Shown one piece after another: positions 54,120-62,980 of a DNA stretch of 64,000 nt. The position numbers were made by a program, and so were the translations under genes. Position 1 is the first letter of the stretch; each line of letters starts with the position of its first letter. Source of the stretch: Tetragenococcus halophilus subsp. flandriensis (GTDB lineage: Bacteria > Bacillota > Bacilli > Lactobacillales > Enterococcaceae); NCBI RefSeq assembly GCF_030161475.1, contig NZ_BSUG01000002.1:18366-82365 (forward strand), written 5' to 3'. The notes under the pieces are model-generated. The model was not told the origin of the DNA. It saw only the letters and a program-made list of their open reading frames with translations, and searched no databases.

Positions 54120-54872
54120 GCATTAGCCCCCAGTCCATTACGTTCACGCATAGACACATTTCCATCAATTCGAATGACATGAGAGTTGTGGATGATTCGG
54201 TCAATAATGGCTTCTCCTGTAGGGCCATTACCAAGTTTTTGATACCATCCTTCAGGAGAAGTTTGTGTACAGAAAATAGTAGAGCTTGTCTTTTCACGTT
54301 TTTCAATGATTTCCATTGTCAGATACAGTTCTTCATCAGATAGTCTGTAGAGAAGCCATTCGTCAATGATGAGACATTCTTTCTTGGTTAGTTTATTCAT
54401 AAGTTTTTTATAGGTGTCATCAGGTTGATTTTTGGCTATTTTAAACGCATCTAGTAGTTCAGGTAACCGCACATAAAGAACACTGTAAAATTGACGACAA
54501 GCTGCTACACCGAAAGCATTGGATAGATAGGTTTTACCTGCACTTGTCGCTCCCATTAAGATAATATTATTTTTGTTTTCTAAATAAACCCCGGAGGAGA
54601 GACGAACAATTTCTTCTTTTGCTAAATGTCGATCCTCATAATATTGAATGTCTTCAATCGATGCCCGTAGGCATATCAAATTTTGCTTGTTTAATTAAGC
54701 GTTGAAGCTTATTACTTCGTCTACGTGCGTATTCTCTGTCTACGAGTAGCGTAAAGCGTTCTTCAAAATCTAGCGCCTGATAATCTGTACTTTTCGCTTG
54801 TTGTTTATAAGCGTCGGCCATGTCGCTCATTTTCATAGTAATTAATTTTTGGATAGTTTCTTCATTCATCAT
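54101..54872 (-). pseudogene. istB: istB, IS21-family helper ATPase, frameshifted
   Basis: Two open pieces cover the gene. 54872 to 54654 gives the first 72 codons (MMNEETIQKLITMKMSDMAD to KFDMPTGID). From about 54670 another frame continues SIEDIQYYEDRHLAKEEIVR through Walker A MGATSAGKTYLSNAFG and Walker B CLIIDEWLLYRL to 54101. Removing one G in the CCTACGGGCATC stretch near 54663 would restore a single frame. The normal helper loads IstA on target DNA. The AAA+ motifs are otherwise good; note TSAGKT in place of the usual TGxGKT. Confidence 0.88.
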
Positions 54873-56446
54873 TTGATTGTCCTCCGTAATAAGCTGCGCC
54901 GCGAGTAAAACTATATTGATCGTTATCTTGTTCTTGCGAGCGCTTTTGTGTTAATGCTTCTTCCCTTTTTTTATTTGCTTTTAAAGCACTTTGAATAAGT
55001 GAGACCGTGGGTCTTATCGTTGCTTCTATCACTTATTGACATGCTTTAGCTAACTCATATTTTGTATAATGCCGAAGGGATTTCTTCAATGTAAAAACGG
55101 CTTTTACCTCTTGACGTTCTGCTTGAGCATTCGCCAAAATATTTTCTACAACTTGCGTTGTGAAAAAGCCCATCTCATTTGCCCACTTACGTGCAGTTTC
55201 TGGTGTGTGGTCCATGTAAAGTTGATGGTTATGGCATGTGAGCTCTTAGAGTAGCTTGTTGGCCATATTTCCCATATAATCGTTTGTGAGAAGCAATTCT
55301 CATACGATTGTAGAATATTTCTATAAGATCGTCTGTTAGTTTAATGTCGACTTCATTTCCAATGTATTCATAGGGTACTGAATAAAACTGTCTTTTGATG
55401 GAGACATGATAATTAGGTTGAACTTTAGCGAGTAACCATTCATACATCTTGTAGGGCGTTGGTGGAAGAGAACCGAGATAGGGTTTCTCTTCTCCTAAAA
55501 ACGCTGACCATCTTGAGCCTTCACGTTTGGTAAATGTCCTATGATTAAATTCCTCTAGCTTTTTAGCCGCTTCTTTACGCCATTCTTTTAGTGTAAAGAA
55601 ACGATTGTGCCTCAATGCCGCAATAATCCAAGTAGAGATCGTTCGAACCGATCCCTCGACACTGGCTTTATCTTTAGGGGTACGCACACGAGCAGGCATA
55701 ACTATTGTATGATAATGATTTGTCATGTCCTTATAGGTAGGATTGAGTACGGGTTGCTTTTTGGTATGTTCGTTTACACCTGTCTTTAGGTTGTCGGCGA
55801 CAAGGATTTCTGCTACACCTTGAAAATATCCATAGGCATGTCGGTGAGCGATAATCCAAGAACTTAAGTCCATTGATAAAAAAACTTCCACATAGGAATA
55901 TTGACTACAAGGAAGTGTTGCTACAAATGCATAAACTTTCACCTTTTCTCCTGTATCTCGATCAACCAAAAAACCAGTAGTCCCTGCCCAATCGACTTCA
56001 AGAATTTCGCCAGGCTTTCGTTTAATGCGCATTGTCGCTTTATGTTTCTCTGCGAATTTTCGATAGTAGCGAAGAAAGCTGCGATAAGAATAAGGTATGG
56101 CATTCTCTGCTCGACATTTAGCTTCATATTCATGATGAAGTAGCTTTAGATTAACCCCTTTCTTTCCCAGTTCTCTATGAATATACTCAAAGTCCATTGG
56201 ACGATAGCCTGAGCCTTCCATAGCTTTTTCAGGAAAGAGCAGTTCCTCTAACCAATGATCCGTCATCTCATCCGTTAAAGGATAAGCAATATCTCTTACC
56301 TCGGCTTTCTGCACAACTTCTGACACTTTTTGATGAGCGTTCCTCGTTGCCGATGCGATACTGCGTAGTGAAAAAACTTCGCTATGCATCTCCAATATTT
56401 TTCTATACTGAAACATAAAAATAACTTCCATATACTTCAAAGTCAT
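54862..56446 (-). pseudogene. istA: istA, IS21-family transposase, broken by frameshift and stop
   Basis: The minus-strand frame from about 56413 (MFQYRKILEMHSEVFSLRSI, HTH) runs through the DDE-type core (LEVDWAGTTGFLVD, the first Asp; ILVADNLKTGVN, the second Asp; RTPKDKASVEGSVR with Glu) to RAHMP and a stop at 55229-55231. Two lost bases there shift the frame to HNHQLYMDHTPETARKWANE, continuing to a TAA at 55033-55035. Past that the same frame goes on to the natural stop at 54862, overlapping istB. So at least one frameshift and one nonsense change inactivate it. Confidence 0.9.
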
Positions 56447-56639
56447 GCGACTACGTATGCTCGTTAAGTATACAGAAGTTAGGATGGTAAATCATCTGGC
56501 ACTGACTGGTAAATTACATGACAATAGCTGGTAAAAACTTGTCACTACTGGTACATTTTGATGGCAGTAGTCAGAATAAAGCGCTATCAGCGTGAGATTT
56601 TATCAAAAATTCCAAAAAATATTAAAAAATTGAGAAAAC

Positions 56640-56700
56640 TAACAGTTAATGTCAGGTTACTATATAAATATAAGGAAAACGCATACATTTTAGAGAAGGA
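56640..56700 (-). repeat. Partial inverted relative of the island repeat
   Basis: On the minus strand this reads CTCTAAAATGTATGCG ... TATATAGTAACCTGACATTAA, resembling the second half of copy 3 (CTACAAAATGTATC ... TAATCTGACATTAA) in opposite orientation. The middle does not align, so homology is only suggestive. It sits just before the hydrolase gene. Confidence 0.3.
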
Positions 56701-56709
56701 GAATGATGA

Positions 56710-58569
56710 ATGGAAAAGACAAAAGTGAACGCCAAAAGAATTGTTATTATCTCATTAATCTTATGTGCTATTAGCATGATTGGTGCCTCACTAATTCAAA
56801 CATCAAGTGGCGAAGTCGAGATTAAGGATCTCAGTTGGGAAACATCTCGTGGTCATACAATGAGTGCCTTGTTATATGTACCCGAAGATATATCGTCTGT
56901 TAATGAAGCACCTGCTATTGTTACAAGTCATGGTTGGTATAATAACCGTGAAATGCAAGATTTAAATGCGATTGAATATTCCCGTCGCGGTTACGTTGTT
57001 ATGTCAATTGATATGTATGGACATGGCAATTCAGAAGCTGTTTCGCCTGAAGAATGGGAAGAGCAAGGTACGGGTATGTATGATGCAGTTGAATTAGTAG
57101 ATAGCTTTGACTATGTTGATTCAAGTCGTATTGGCATCACAGGCCATTCAAATGGAGGCCGGGCAGCGAATTATTCAGTTGAAGTTGATAATGAAAAAGA
57201 TAATCCACTTATTTCATCCGTATTGCTTATTGCACACGATGCAGAGTATAAAGATCAAAATGGAGAATACTTTAACGAATATGGTAATCGAGACGTTGGG
57301 ATAGTTGCGGGGAAATATGATGAATTTTTCTTTCGGACAATGGATGATGATGGAAATGTAACACCCCCAAAAGATTTTATCAATTCTGAAAAAGCACAAT
57401 CATTCTTGAATTTTGGTGCCTCCCCTAAAGAATTTAACGAAAAACGATCAAGCTATAATATGTATGAACAGAAGATAGATGGTGAAGAAGCTGAGCGAGT
57501 TATATTTAATCCAGCGCAAACACATCCTTGGAACCACTTTTCAGCAACGGTCGTAGATAGTAGCTTAGGTTTCTTTGACGAAACACTTGGCACGCCCGAT
57601 ACTACTCCAGGACATAACCAGATATGGCAATGGAAGGTTTTATTTAACTTTATTGGTCTTGTAGGGTTTATTATGTTTATTGTAAGCTTTACAAAATTAC
57701 TATTGTTTACATCGCCTTTTAATTCTTTACGTTTAAATGAAGAAACGCAACCAAAACAGATTGCTACCAGTAAGGAAAGAATATGGTTTTGGATTAGCTT
57801 AACCTTAAGCGCCCTTGTCTCAGGGGCATCTTATATTTTATTATACGATTGGGCAATGGAAGTTAGACCAAACTTTTTCCCACAATCACAAACCTTTTTC
57901 ATTGCGGTATGGGCGGCTATAAACGGATTATTCGCCATTGTAATTATGACAATCACACGTGTCTTAACACCTAAAGACAGCAAACTGTCCTTAAAAGATT
58001 TGGGTGTAGCCATTAAACCAAAAGCTTTACTAAAAACAATTGCTTTAGCCTTAATTGTGTCATTTAGTGCGTATGGACTCGTCTTTTTCAGTAACTACTT
58101 TTTTAAAACAGACTTTAGAATTTGGGTTGTTGCTGTTAAAGCATTTACTCCTAATAAATTACTCATCGCACTAAAATATTTACCTTTCTTCTTATTATTC
58201 TTTATCGCTAACTCAGTTGCGATTAACTGCTTTAATTATTTAGCAAATAGTAAAAAAGAATGGGTTAATACAGCAATCGTTGCACTATTTAATGTGTTAG
58301 GAGTACTTGTTGTATTTGCTATCAATTATATTGTTCTATTTACATCAGGATTACAATTTTTTGGTGAAATTTCAGTTGATAGCGTGAATGTCGTTCGTCA
58401 AAATGGACTCTTAGGTGTATGGCTCATCCCACTTTTATTCATTCTACCTGGCGCAGCTATCATCTCCAGGAAAATTTTTCGGATAACAATGAATCCATAC
58501 TTAGGCAGTCTCATTTTCACAATTATTGTCACGCTCATTACAGTTACAAATACATTGACACAAGTATAA
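56710..58569 (+). CDS. Alpha/beta hydrolase fused to a multi-pass membrane domain
   Basis: 619 residues, site AGAAGGAGAA. One N-terminal helix (about 12-30) leads to an outside alpha/beta hydrolase domain (about 35-300): TSHGWYNNREMQD (oxyanion region), MSIDMYGHGNSE, nucleophile elbow ITGHSNGGRAANYS (about 141-154, Ser), and HPWNHF (catalytic His). A long C-terminal region (about 310-615) has around nine membrane helices. Dienelactone-hydrolase-like exported enzymes with membrane tails exist in Firmicutes, with unknown substrates. It has its own strong terminator and lies between the dead IS element and the AbiG genes, so it may be cargo instead of defence. Confidence 0.8.
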   Translation: MEKTKVNAKRIVIISLILCAISMIGASLIQTSSGEVEIKDLSWETSRGHTMSALLYVPEDISSVNEAPAIVTSHGWYNNREMQDLNAIEYSRRGYVVMSIDMYGHGNSEAVSPEEWEEQGTGMYDAVELVDSFDYVDSSRIGITGHSNGGRAANYSVEVDNEKDNPLISSVLLIAHDAEYKDQNGEYFNEYGNRDVGIVAGKYDEFFFRTMDDDGNVTPPKDFINSEKAQSFLNFGASPKEFNEKRSSYNMYEQKIDGEEAERVIFNPAQTHPWNHFSATVVDSSLGFFDETLGTPDTTPGHNQIWQWKVLFNFIGLVGFIMFIVSFTKLLLFTSPFNSLRLNEETQPKQIATSKERIWFWISLTLSALVSGASYILLYDWAMEVRPNFFPQSQTFFIAVWAAINGLFAIVIMTITRVLTPKDSKLSLKDLGVAIKPKALLKTIALALIVSFSAYGLVFFSNYFFKTDFRIWVVAVKAFTPNKLLIALKYLPFFLLFFIANSVAINCFNYLANSKKEWVNTAIVALFNVLGVLVVFAINYIVLFTSGLQFFGEISVDSVNVVRQNGLLGVWLIPLLFILPGAAIISRKIFRITMNPYLGSLIFTIIVTLITVTNTLTQV

Positions 58570-58576
58570 ATTTAAA

Positions 58577-58635
58577 CAGGCGCTCAAACGATCGTTATGA
58601 GAATCGTTTGAGCGCCTGATTTAATTATTTTTTAA
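58577..58635 (+). terminator. Rho-independent terminator after the hydrolase-membrane fusion gene
   Basis: CAGGCGCTCAAACGAT (58577-58592) pairs perfectly with ATCGTTTGAGCGCCTG (58603-58618), a 16-bp stem with a 10-nt loop, followed by an AT-rich stretch with TTTTTT (about 58628). Confidence 0.93.
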
Positions 58636-59026
58636 AAGTAGAAGTCATTCAGAGAGAATATTTTTTAAAACTACTAAATTACAAAAACAATAGAGAGTAC
58701 ACAATATGTTATCTGGTTTATGAAATGAAACACAATATATTGTGTTTAGCTGTATACATTTTATAAAAAAAGTGTTAAATTAAATTTACCATAATTATTT
58801 GGAGTGGCTACATATGAGGGAATTAAAATAAAATACATTCTTTAACATGGGCATTGGCTATAGATTTAATGAAATCGCAAAGGGAAAAGATTGGGTGGCG
58901 TTATGTCAATATTCTATTCCGAATAACAAAAAATTACTTATATTGAGACTAAGTTAGGTTATTAGCAAAAAAGGTGTATCCTTCTGGGAAATACTGAATG
59001 ATTATAGATTGGAGTGAGTTGAGTCG
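58636..59026. other. Gene-poor 390-bp leader before the AbiG pair
   Basis: Contains the 20-bp palindrome at 58728-58747 and a possible promoter. An ATG at 58814 with the site GGAGTGG reads only MRELK, then a stop; the same frame stays open afterwards (MGIGYRFNEIAKGKDWVALC and SIPNNKKLLILRLS) to TAG at about 58955. This looks like a short decayed gene, which I cannot identify. Confidence 0.45.
58728..58767 (+). promoter_or_regulatory. Perfect 20-bp palindrome overlapping a candidate promoter of the AbiG genes
   Basis: AAACACAATATATTGTGTTT (58728-58747) is a perfect palindrome. TTGTGT inside it (58740-58745) can act as -35 box for TATAAA (58762-58767) at 16-nt spacing. A half-like ACACAATAT word lies at about 58699-58707. 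The layout suggests repressor-controlled expression of the downstream genes. Confidence 0.55.
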
Positions 59027-59887
59027 TTGTTGGAAAATAAAAAGGAAGGCATAGATTTTGGATTACAAAAAAAGAATACTGATTACAAACAGAGCGCTAA
59101 TACTTTATTTAATTTTATGACTAAATTTGATTATTTGGTTAAGGATATTAAGGATATGAAGTTATATCCTCGGTACGTAGTAGAAAATGTTGAGTATTTA
59201 AAACTTAAGTTTGGTAATCGAAGCATAGGAAATGTAGCTTTTCCTATGCTATGTTTCTGTGATATTAACCTACATAATCTTCCGCTACACGTAGAAAATG
59301 ATGATCTCAATGGAACTAAGGGTTATGGGAAATATGGAATTGGGTTAGACAAAAATTGGTGCGAAAGAAAAGGATTTCAACCTATCACATATGCAAATCA
59401 GGAGTCGAAATTTTCAATTGAATTTAGTGAGTTATTTAATGAAAATCTTGACTTGTTATACTCTGATCTTCCTTTGAAGGAAGAGTTTTCAAATTTTATC
59501 CTTGACCAATTACGTCTTATTAAACCATTAAAGGGTGTTATGAATAGAGACGGAGAATGGTTTAATAAAAACTTTCACGATGAAAAGGAATGGCGTTATC
59601 TACCTGATATGACCAAAGTAGAAATGTCTGATTTTATCAATGATGCTACTAAACCTCGAGAAATGGAAAGTGCTACTTTGAATAAAATGTCGGACACTTT
59701 AACTAATGAAAATTCTGTTCATTTAGATTTGGACCTTGAATGTATTAATTACATTTTTGTTGATAGTTCTAAGGATAGAGATAAGATGATAAACGTTATA
59801 AAAGAACGCTTTGGTGACGATATTGATAAGTGTATGAATTTAGCTAGTAAAATAGTAATTTACGAGCAGATTGCGAGGGATTGGTAG
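59027..59887 (+). CDS. abiGi: AbiGi-like abortive-infection protein (putative antitoxin)
   Basis: 286 residues. Start TTG 59027 (or TTG 59030) follows GGAGTGAG. The region KLYPRYVVENVEYLKLKFGN and VAFPMLCFCDINLHNLPLHV then GYGKYGIGLDKNWCERKGFQ matches the characteristic pattern I recall for lactococcal AbiGi. A DEKEWRYLPDM motif follows (about residues 184-195), shared in type with DUF2971 proteins. In lactococci AbiGi and AbiGii together block phage RNA synthesis, with AbiGi the antitoxin. The next gene starts 2 bp after the stop, the spacing known for abiGi-abiGii. Confidence 0.78.
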   Translation: MLENKKEGIDFGLQKKNTDYKQSANTLFNFMTKFDYLVKDIKDMKLYPRYVVENVEYLKLKFGNRSIGNVAFPMLCFCDINLHNLPLHVENDDLNGTKGYGKYGIGLDKNWCERKGFQPITYANQESKFSIEFSELFNENLDLLYSDLPLKEEFSNFILDQLRLIKPLKGVMNRDGEWFNKNFHDEKEWRYLPDMTKVEMSDFINDATKPREMESATLNKMSDTLTNENSVHLDLDLECINYIFVDSSKDRDKMINVIKERFGDDIDKCMNLASKIVIYEQIARDW

Positions 59888-59889
59888 TT

Positions 59890-61062
59890 ATGGGGTTTAA
59901 AGATGCTTTTTCCGAAGAAGAAGAAAAAGAGTTAGAGATTGGACCTGAGGCTTGGCAACGATACATTGACTCGAGGGTTCCCAATGGATTTTATTATGAG
60001 TATATAGGTAATGGAGGATATCAATTAGTTTCTGAAAGCCAAGGATTAAAATTTAAATTTAATATAAAAATACCTGAAGATTTAAAAGCTGTTAACTTAG
60101 AAAGTGGGGAAGACTTACAAAAACTAATTCATCGTTCTCAAAGAAAATTTGAGGTAGAAGTAAAAGATATTATTGCTGGAGAGCGAAGTATAGCGATCGA
60201 AGAATTAGTCCAAACGTTTGGTGATGATATCCAACATAAATATGATAAAGTTTATCTGTTACCAAGGCCATTCAGTTCTCCAACCAGAATTTCAGTTAAA
60301 TTTAATGATACAACTTATTATTTTTCATTCCAACAAATGGCATATCCCAGTTTAACGAAAGTTATTTTTGAATCTGAGGAGAATAATATTATTCATATTA
60401 AATTAATAATTGACGAGAAAGCAGAGAAAATAAACATTTCATTAACATATAATTTTTTAAAAACTAATAGTTTACAGGAAATTTATAAAAATAAAGACAT
60501 GATTTCGAATTTTTCTACTGGTAATATAAAAATATTTGGACAATATATAGAATTTCCTGGTGAGGAAGAACAAAAAGCAATTCAAGAAAATTTAAATTTT
60601 TATATTAAATTATATGAGATTGAAAAAGAGTTCAATGTCAATTTTAATTTAAAGTATCCTATCTCTTCAATAGACGTTATAAATTTGGAAAAAATTTATT
60701 GTTCTTTTATAGAAGAACAATACTACTATTTTTCAGGGGAAATTGACAGTTGTGAACTAACTGCGACAAAAGAAACAGATGTTAATAGTGTTGAAAATAA
60801 CAAAACAGGAATGACAATATTGGGACATAATCCAGTGAATATGACAATTTTTGAACAATCGTTTAATTTTTTTGAACAATTCGTATTTAAAGAAGCTTAT
60901 TATAACAATGATAGAACAGATAAGATAGAGGAAGGATCAAAGCTAGGATTTCAAATTGATAGTGATAAAATTGCCTATAAAAAATTATTTAAAGAAATTC
61001 CAGAACATATCGATTTTGACGAGATATTATCTGAAATGAAAGAGGCTAAATTAATTAAATAA
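59890..61062 (+). CDS. abiGii: AbiGii-like abortive-infection protein (putative toxin)
   Basis: 390 residues from ATG 59890 (site GAGGG); a TTG at 59881 overlapping the previous stop is the alternative. Lactococcal AbiGii is also just under 400 residues and follows AbiGi directly. The start GFKDAFSEEEEKELEIGPEA is acidic. Beyond this there is a mixed alpha/beta chain with beta-rich middle (RISVKFNDTTYYFSFQQMAY) and FDEILSEMKEAKLIK at the end. I see no clear catalytic motif. The assignment rests on gene order, size and the partner, so it is less certain than AbiGi. Confidence 0.65.
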   Translation: MGFKDAFSEEEEKELEIGPEAWQRYIDSRVPNGFYYEYIGNGGYQLVSESQGLKFKFNIKIPEDLKAVNLESGEDLQKLIHRSQRKFEVEVKDIIAGERSIAIEELVQTFGDDIQHKYDKVYLLPRPFSSPTRISVKFNDTTYYFSFQQMAYPSLTKVIFESEENNIIHIKLIIDEKAEKINISLTYNFLKTNSLQEIYKNKDMISNFSTGNIKIFGQYIEFPGEEEQKAIQENLNFYIKLYEIEKEFNVNFNLKYPISSIDVINLEKIYCSFIEEQYYYFSGEIDSCELTATKETDVNSVENNKTGMTILGHNPVNMTIFEQSFNFFEQFVFKEAYYNNDRTDKIEEGSKLGFQIDSDKIAYKKLFKEIPEHIDFDEILSEMKEAKLIK

Positions 61063-61260
61063 GCTAATATTAGTTTTAATAACGGATAAGTTTTTTGCAA
61101 CTGCTGAAACACTTGAAAGTAGTTAAACTTTATATCAAAAAATTATTATAGTCTTAAAATTGCAATAAAAGCAAAAAAATTATGTAAGTGTCAATTTAGT
61201 GATAAAAATAGGGCAAAATAAACTAATATTTTTTACATTGATGGAAAGGTAAAAGAAAAA

Positions 61261-62523
61261 ATGCAAAGCTATCAGGAAAACTTTTTCCAAAATTATTCTT
61301 TAATATTTGATCGAAGTAATTACCCAAATTTCAAAAAAAGTAACAGAGGCTATATACCTGAGGACGATGCGCCTTGCGTATGTCTTAGTGGAAAGATTTT
61401 TGCAAATTGTTGTAAAGATGGAATCGAAGATGCTATAAAAATTAGGAAAATTAAACCAGAAGAAGCAAAAAGAAATATAGAAAACCAATATAATAAACAA
61501 ACTAAAAATTTATTGAGTTTTAAAACAGAAAAAAAGTCTATTGATAAAAAGAATATATCGTATTGTTCTGCACAAGAAGTTTTCGGTGGTTGTGATAGTA
61601 AACAAAGAATAAGATACTCTCACACACTTTCGAAAGGAAGTACATTAGATAGGTTAAGCAACGGTGGTAGATTAGTTCGTTTTAATGATCATGCTCTTAT
61701 AAAAAATATTAATTTATCTAATATTAACGATTATTTTGAAGACGTAGCAGATAATAGAGCAAGTGTGACAGTATCATTTTGTAAAAAACATGATGAAGAG
61801 TTATTTTTTCATATTGAAAAAGATGGCAATAATGCATTTAAAAATGATATAATACAGAACCTTGAATACTCGTTAAAAGCAATAACTTTTGATATTTATT
61901 ATAAGATTATGAACATAAAGTACTTGTCGAACTTAATAAAGCACAATAAATACGTTGCTAATAACCCAGACGGCTCCTTATCTTCATTTTTTGAGGACTA
62001 TAATTTATTCGTAAGTGGACTTTTTAAATTGTACCCGCTTATGAAAAAGTTATTAGTTGATTTGAAAAAAAAGAATAATAATAGTCAATTAATTACTCAA
62101 GTTTTTAAATTACCTGTTGATAGGATAAATTTTTCTCTCTCGGAAGTTATAGAAATAAATGGAATTCCATGTTTTATTAATGTTGTTAATAACCAAAACC
62201 CCTTTATTATAATTTCTTACTTTCCCCAAAATGGAAAGCACATAGATTATTTAAAAAATATAAAAATGGATTTTGATCATAGTGGTTTAATTTGTTGGGG
62301 GACTAGTTTTTATGCTCTATGGCCGCTAACAAAATTGTTATTAAATAATTCGATAAACATTTATTTTAATAAAACAGAGTTTGATAAGCTTCCAGATGAA
62401 GTGAAGTTTTTTCTTGTAAGGATTCATAGAGAAGGAACAAAAAATATTTCATCTCACGAACTTTATTATTTTGGGATAATTATAAACGATTTTCTGTATA
62501 ATATAAGTGAACAAATTTGCTAA
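61261..62523 (+). CDS. SEC-C zinc-motif protein with a second Cys/SH region, unknown (possible defence gene)
   Basis: 420 residues, site AAAGGTAAAAG. The N-terminus carries a SEC-C zinc motif, PCVCLSGKIFANCCKDG (about residues 38-54, CxC and CC). A second metal-like region follows, SYCSAQEVFGGCDSKQRIRY, ending SHTLSKGSTLDRL (about 101-132). This Cys-x(7)-Cys then SHxxSK layout is seen in zinc-bound nuclease-like domains of other unknown proteins. The remainder is helical and mixed without recognised motif. It sits about 200 bp downstream of the AbiG pair in the same orientation with similar AT-rich codon use, so it may be a third defence gene. I cannot assign a function. Confidence 0.55.
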   Translation: MQSYQENFFQNYSLIFDRSNYPNFKKSNRGYIPEDDAPCVCLSGKIFANCCKDGIEDAIKIRKIKPEEAKRNIENQYNKQTKNLLSFKTEKKSIDKKNISYCSAQEVFGGCDSKQRIRYSHTLSKGSTLDRLSNGGRLVRFNDHALIKNINLSNINDYFEDVADNRASVTVSFCKKHDEELFFHIEKDGNNAFKNDIIQNLEYSLKAITFDIYYKIMNIKYLSNLIKHNKYVANNPDGSLSSFFEDYNLFVSGLFKLYPLMKKLLVDLKKKNNNSQLITQVFKLPVDRINFSLSEVIEINGIPCFINVVNNQNPFIIISYFPQNGKHIDYLKNIKMDFDHSGLICWGTSFYALWPLTKLLLNNSINIYFNKTEFDKLPDEVKFFLVRIHREGTKNISSHELYYFGIIINDFLYNISEQIC

Positions 62524-62592
62524 GGTGGACGTGAATAATTTGGTGAAAAATATCAACATCTTTTTGAAGTATAGAGTTGATATTCGGAAAAA

Positions 62593-62860
62593 AATGGTTT
62601 TGGCTATAACGATGTATTAACAAAAGGTGAAAAATATATGATGATTATCGAATCTCTTACAACAAAGAACATTTGAAGTCGGTCTTTAAAGCCGTAGAAG
62701 ACGACGCAAAAATTTTTGCTTATTGTTATTGAGGCCGATATTATTAGTGCTGGGACAGCTAAAATGACAAAACGGTATGGTTTTATTTATGTAGATTATG
62801 ATGATTATGGAAAAAGGACAGAAAAGTTACTCTTCAAACTAAAAAATACATTACTTTAGT
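62593..62860 (+). pseudogene. C-terminal remnant of a GH1 6-phospho-beta-glucosidase
   Basis: Piecewise translation gives NGFGYNDVLTKGEKY, then in another frame DDYRISYNKEHLKSVFKAVE and DDAKIFAYCY, then IISAGTAKMTKRYGFIYVDY. This is the conserved C-terminal third of GH1 phospho-glycosidases (ENG, DDYRI, Y..WGPID..SA.T, KRYGFIYVD). At least three indels and stops interrupt it, and the N-terminal two thirds are missing. It marks the right edge of the inserted defence genes. Confidence 0.85.
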
Positions 62861-62920
62861 TTCAACAGCATTCTTTCATGTCATTAACTAGTATAAAACA
62901 ACAAAACCCCAACCTCTCAA

Positions 62921-62949
62921 TTGCTTATTTCCAATTCCTTTGCTATATT
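62921..62949 (+). promoter_or_regulatory. Promoter of the acetamidase gene
   Basis: TTGCTT (62921-62926), a 17-nt spacer, then TATATT (62944-62949) with an extended TGC. The start codon is 32 bases downstream. Confidence 0.6.
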
Positions 62950-62980
62950 TAAAGATAATATAACAAAGGGGGCGTAAGCA

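Larger units (their letters stand above)
53741..56573 (-). mobile_element. IS21-family insertion sequence, inactivated
   Basis: About 2.83 kb bounded by inverted ends TGACTACTGCCACCAAAATG (53741) and, at 56573 inward on the other strand, TGACTACTGCCATCAAAATG. The match continues inward over GTACCAG...TGACAAG. Both ends carry further GGTAAA/TTTACC-type repeats typical of IstA binding sites. It encodes istA and istB on the minus strand, both broken. No target duplication is visible: left flank ends ACTGTTT, right flank starts GAATAAA. The element therefore cannot move by itself and may have recombined since insertion. Confidence 0.92.

Noticed and set aside
53986..54306. 106-codon minus-strand frame at the end of istB
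   Set aside because: It is an out-of-frame shadow of istB and of the short distal ORF, whose frame is more protein-like.
56640..56700. Fourth full copy of the island repeat
   Set aside because: Only two short blocks match in inverted orientation and the middle does not align, so it is listed only as a possible relative.
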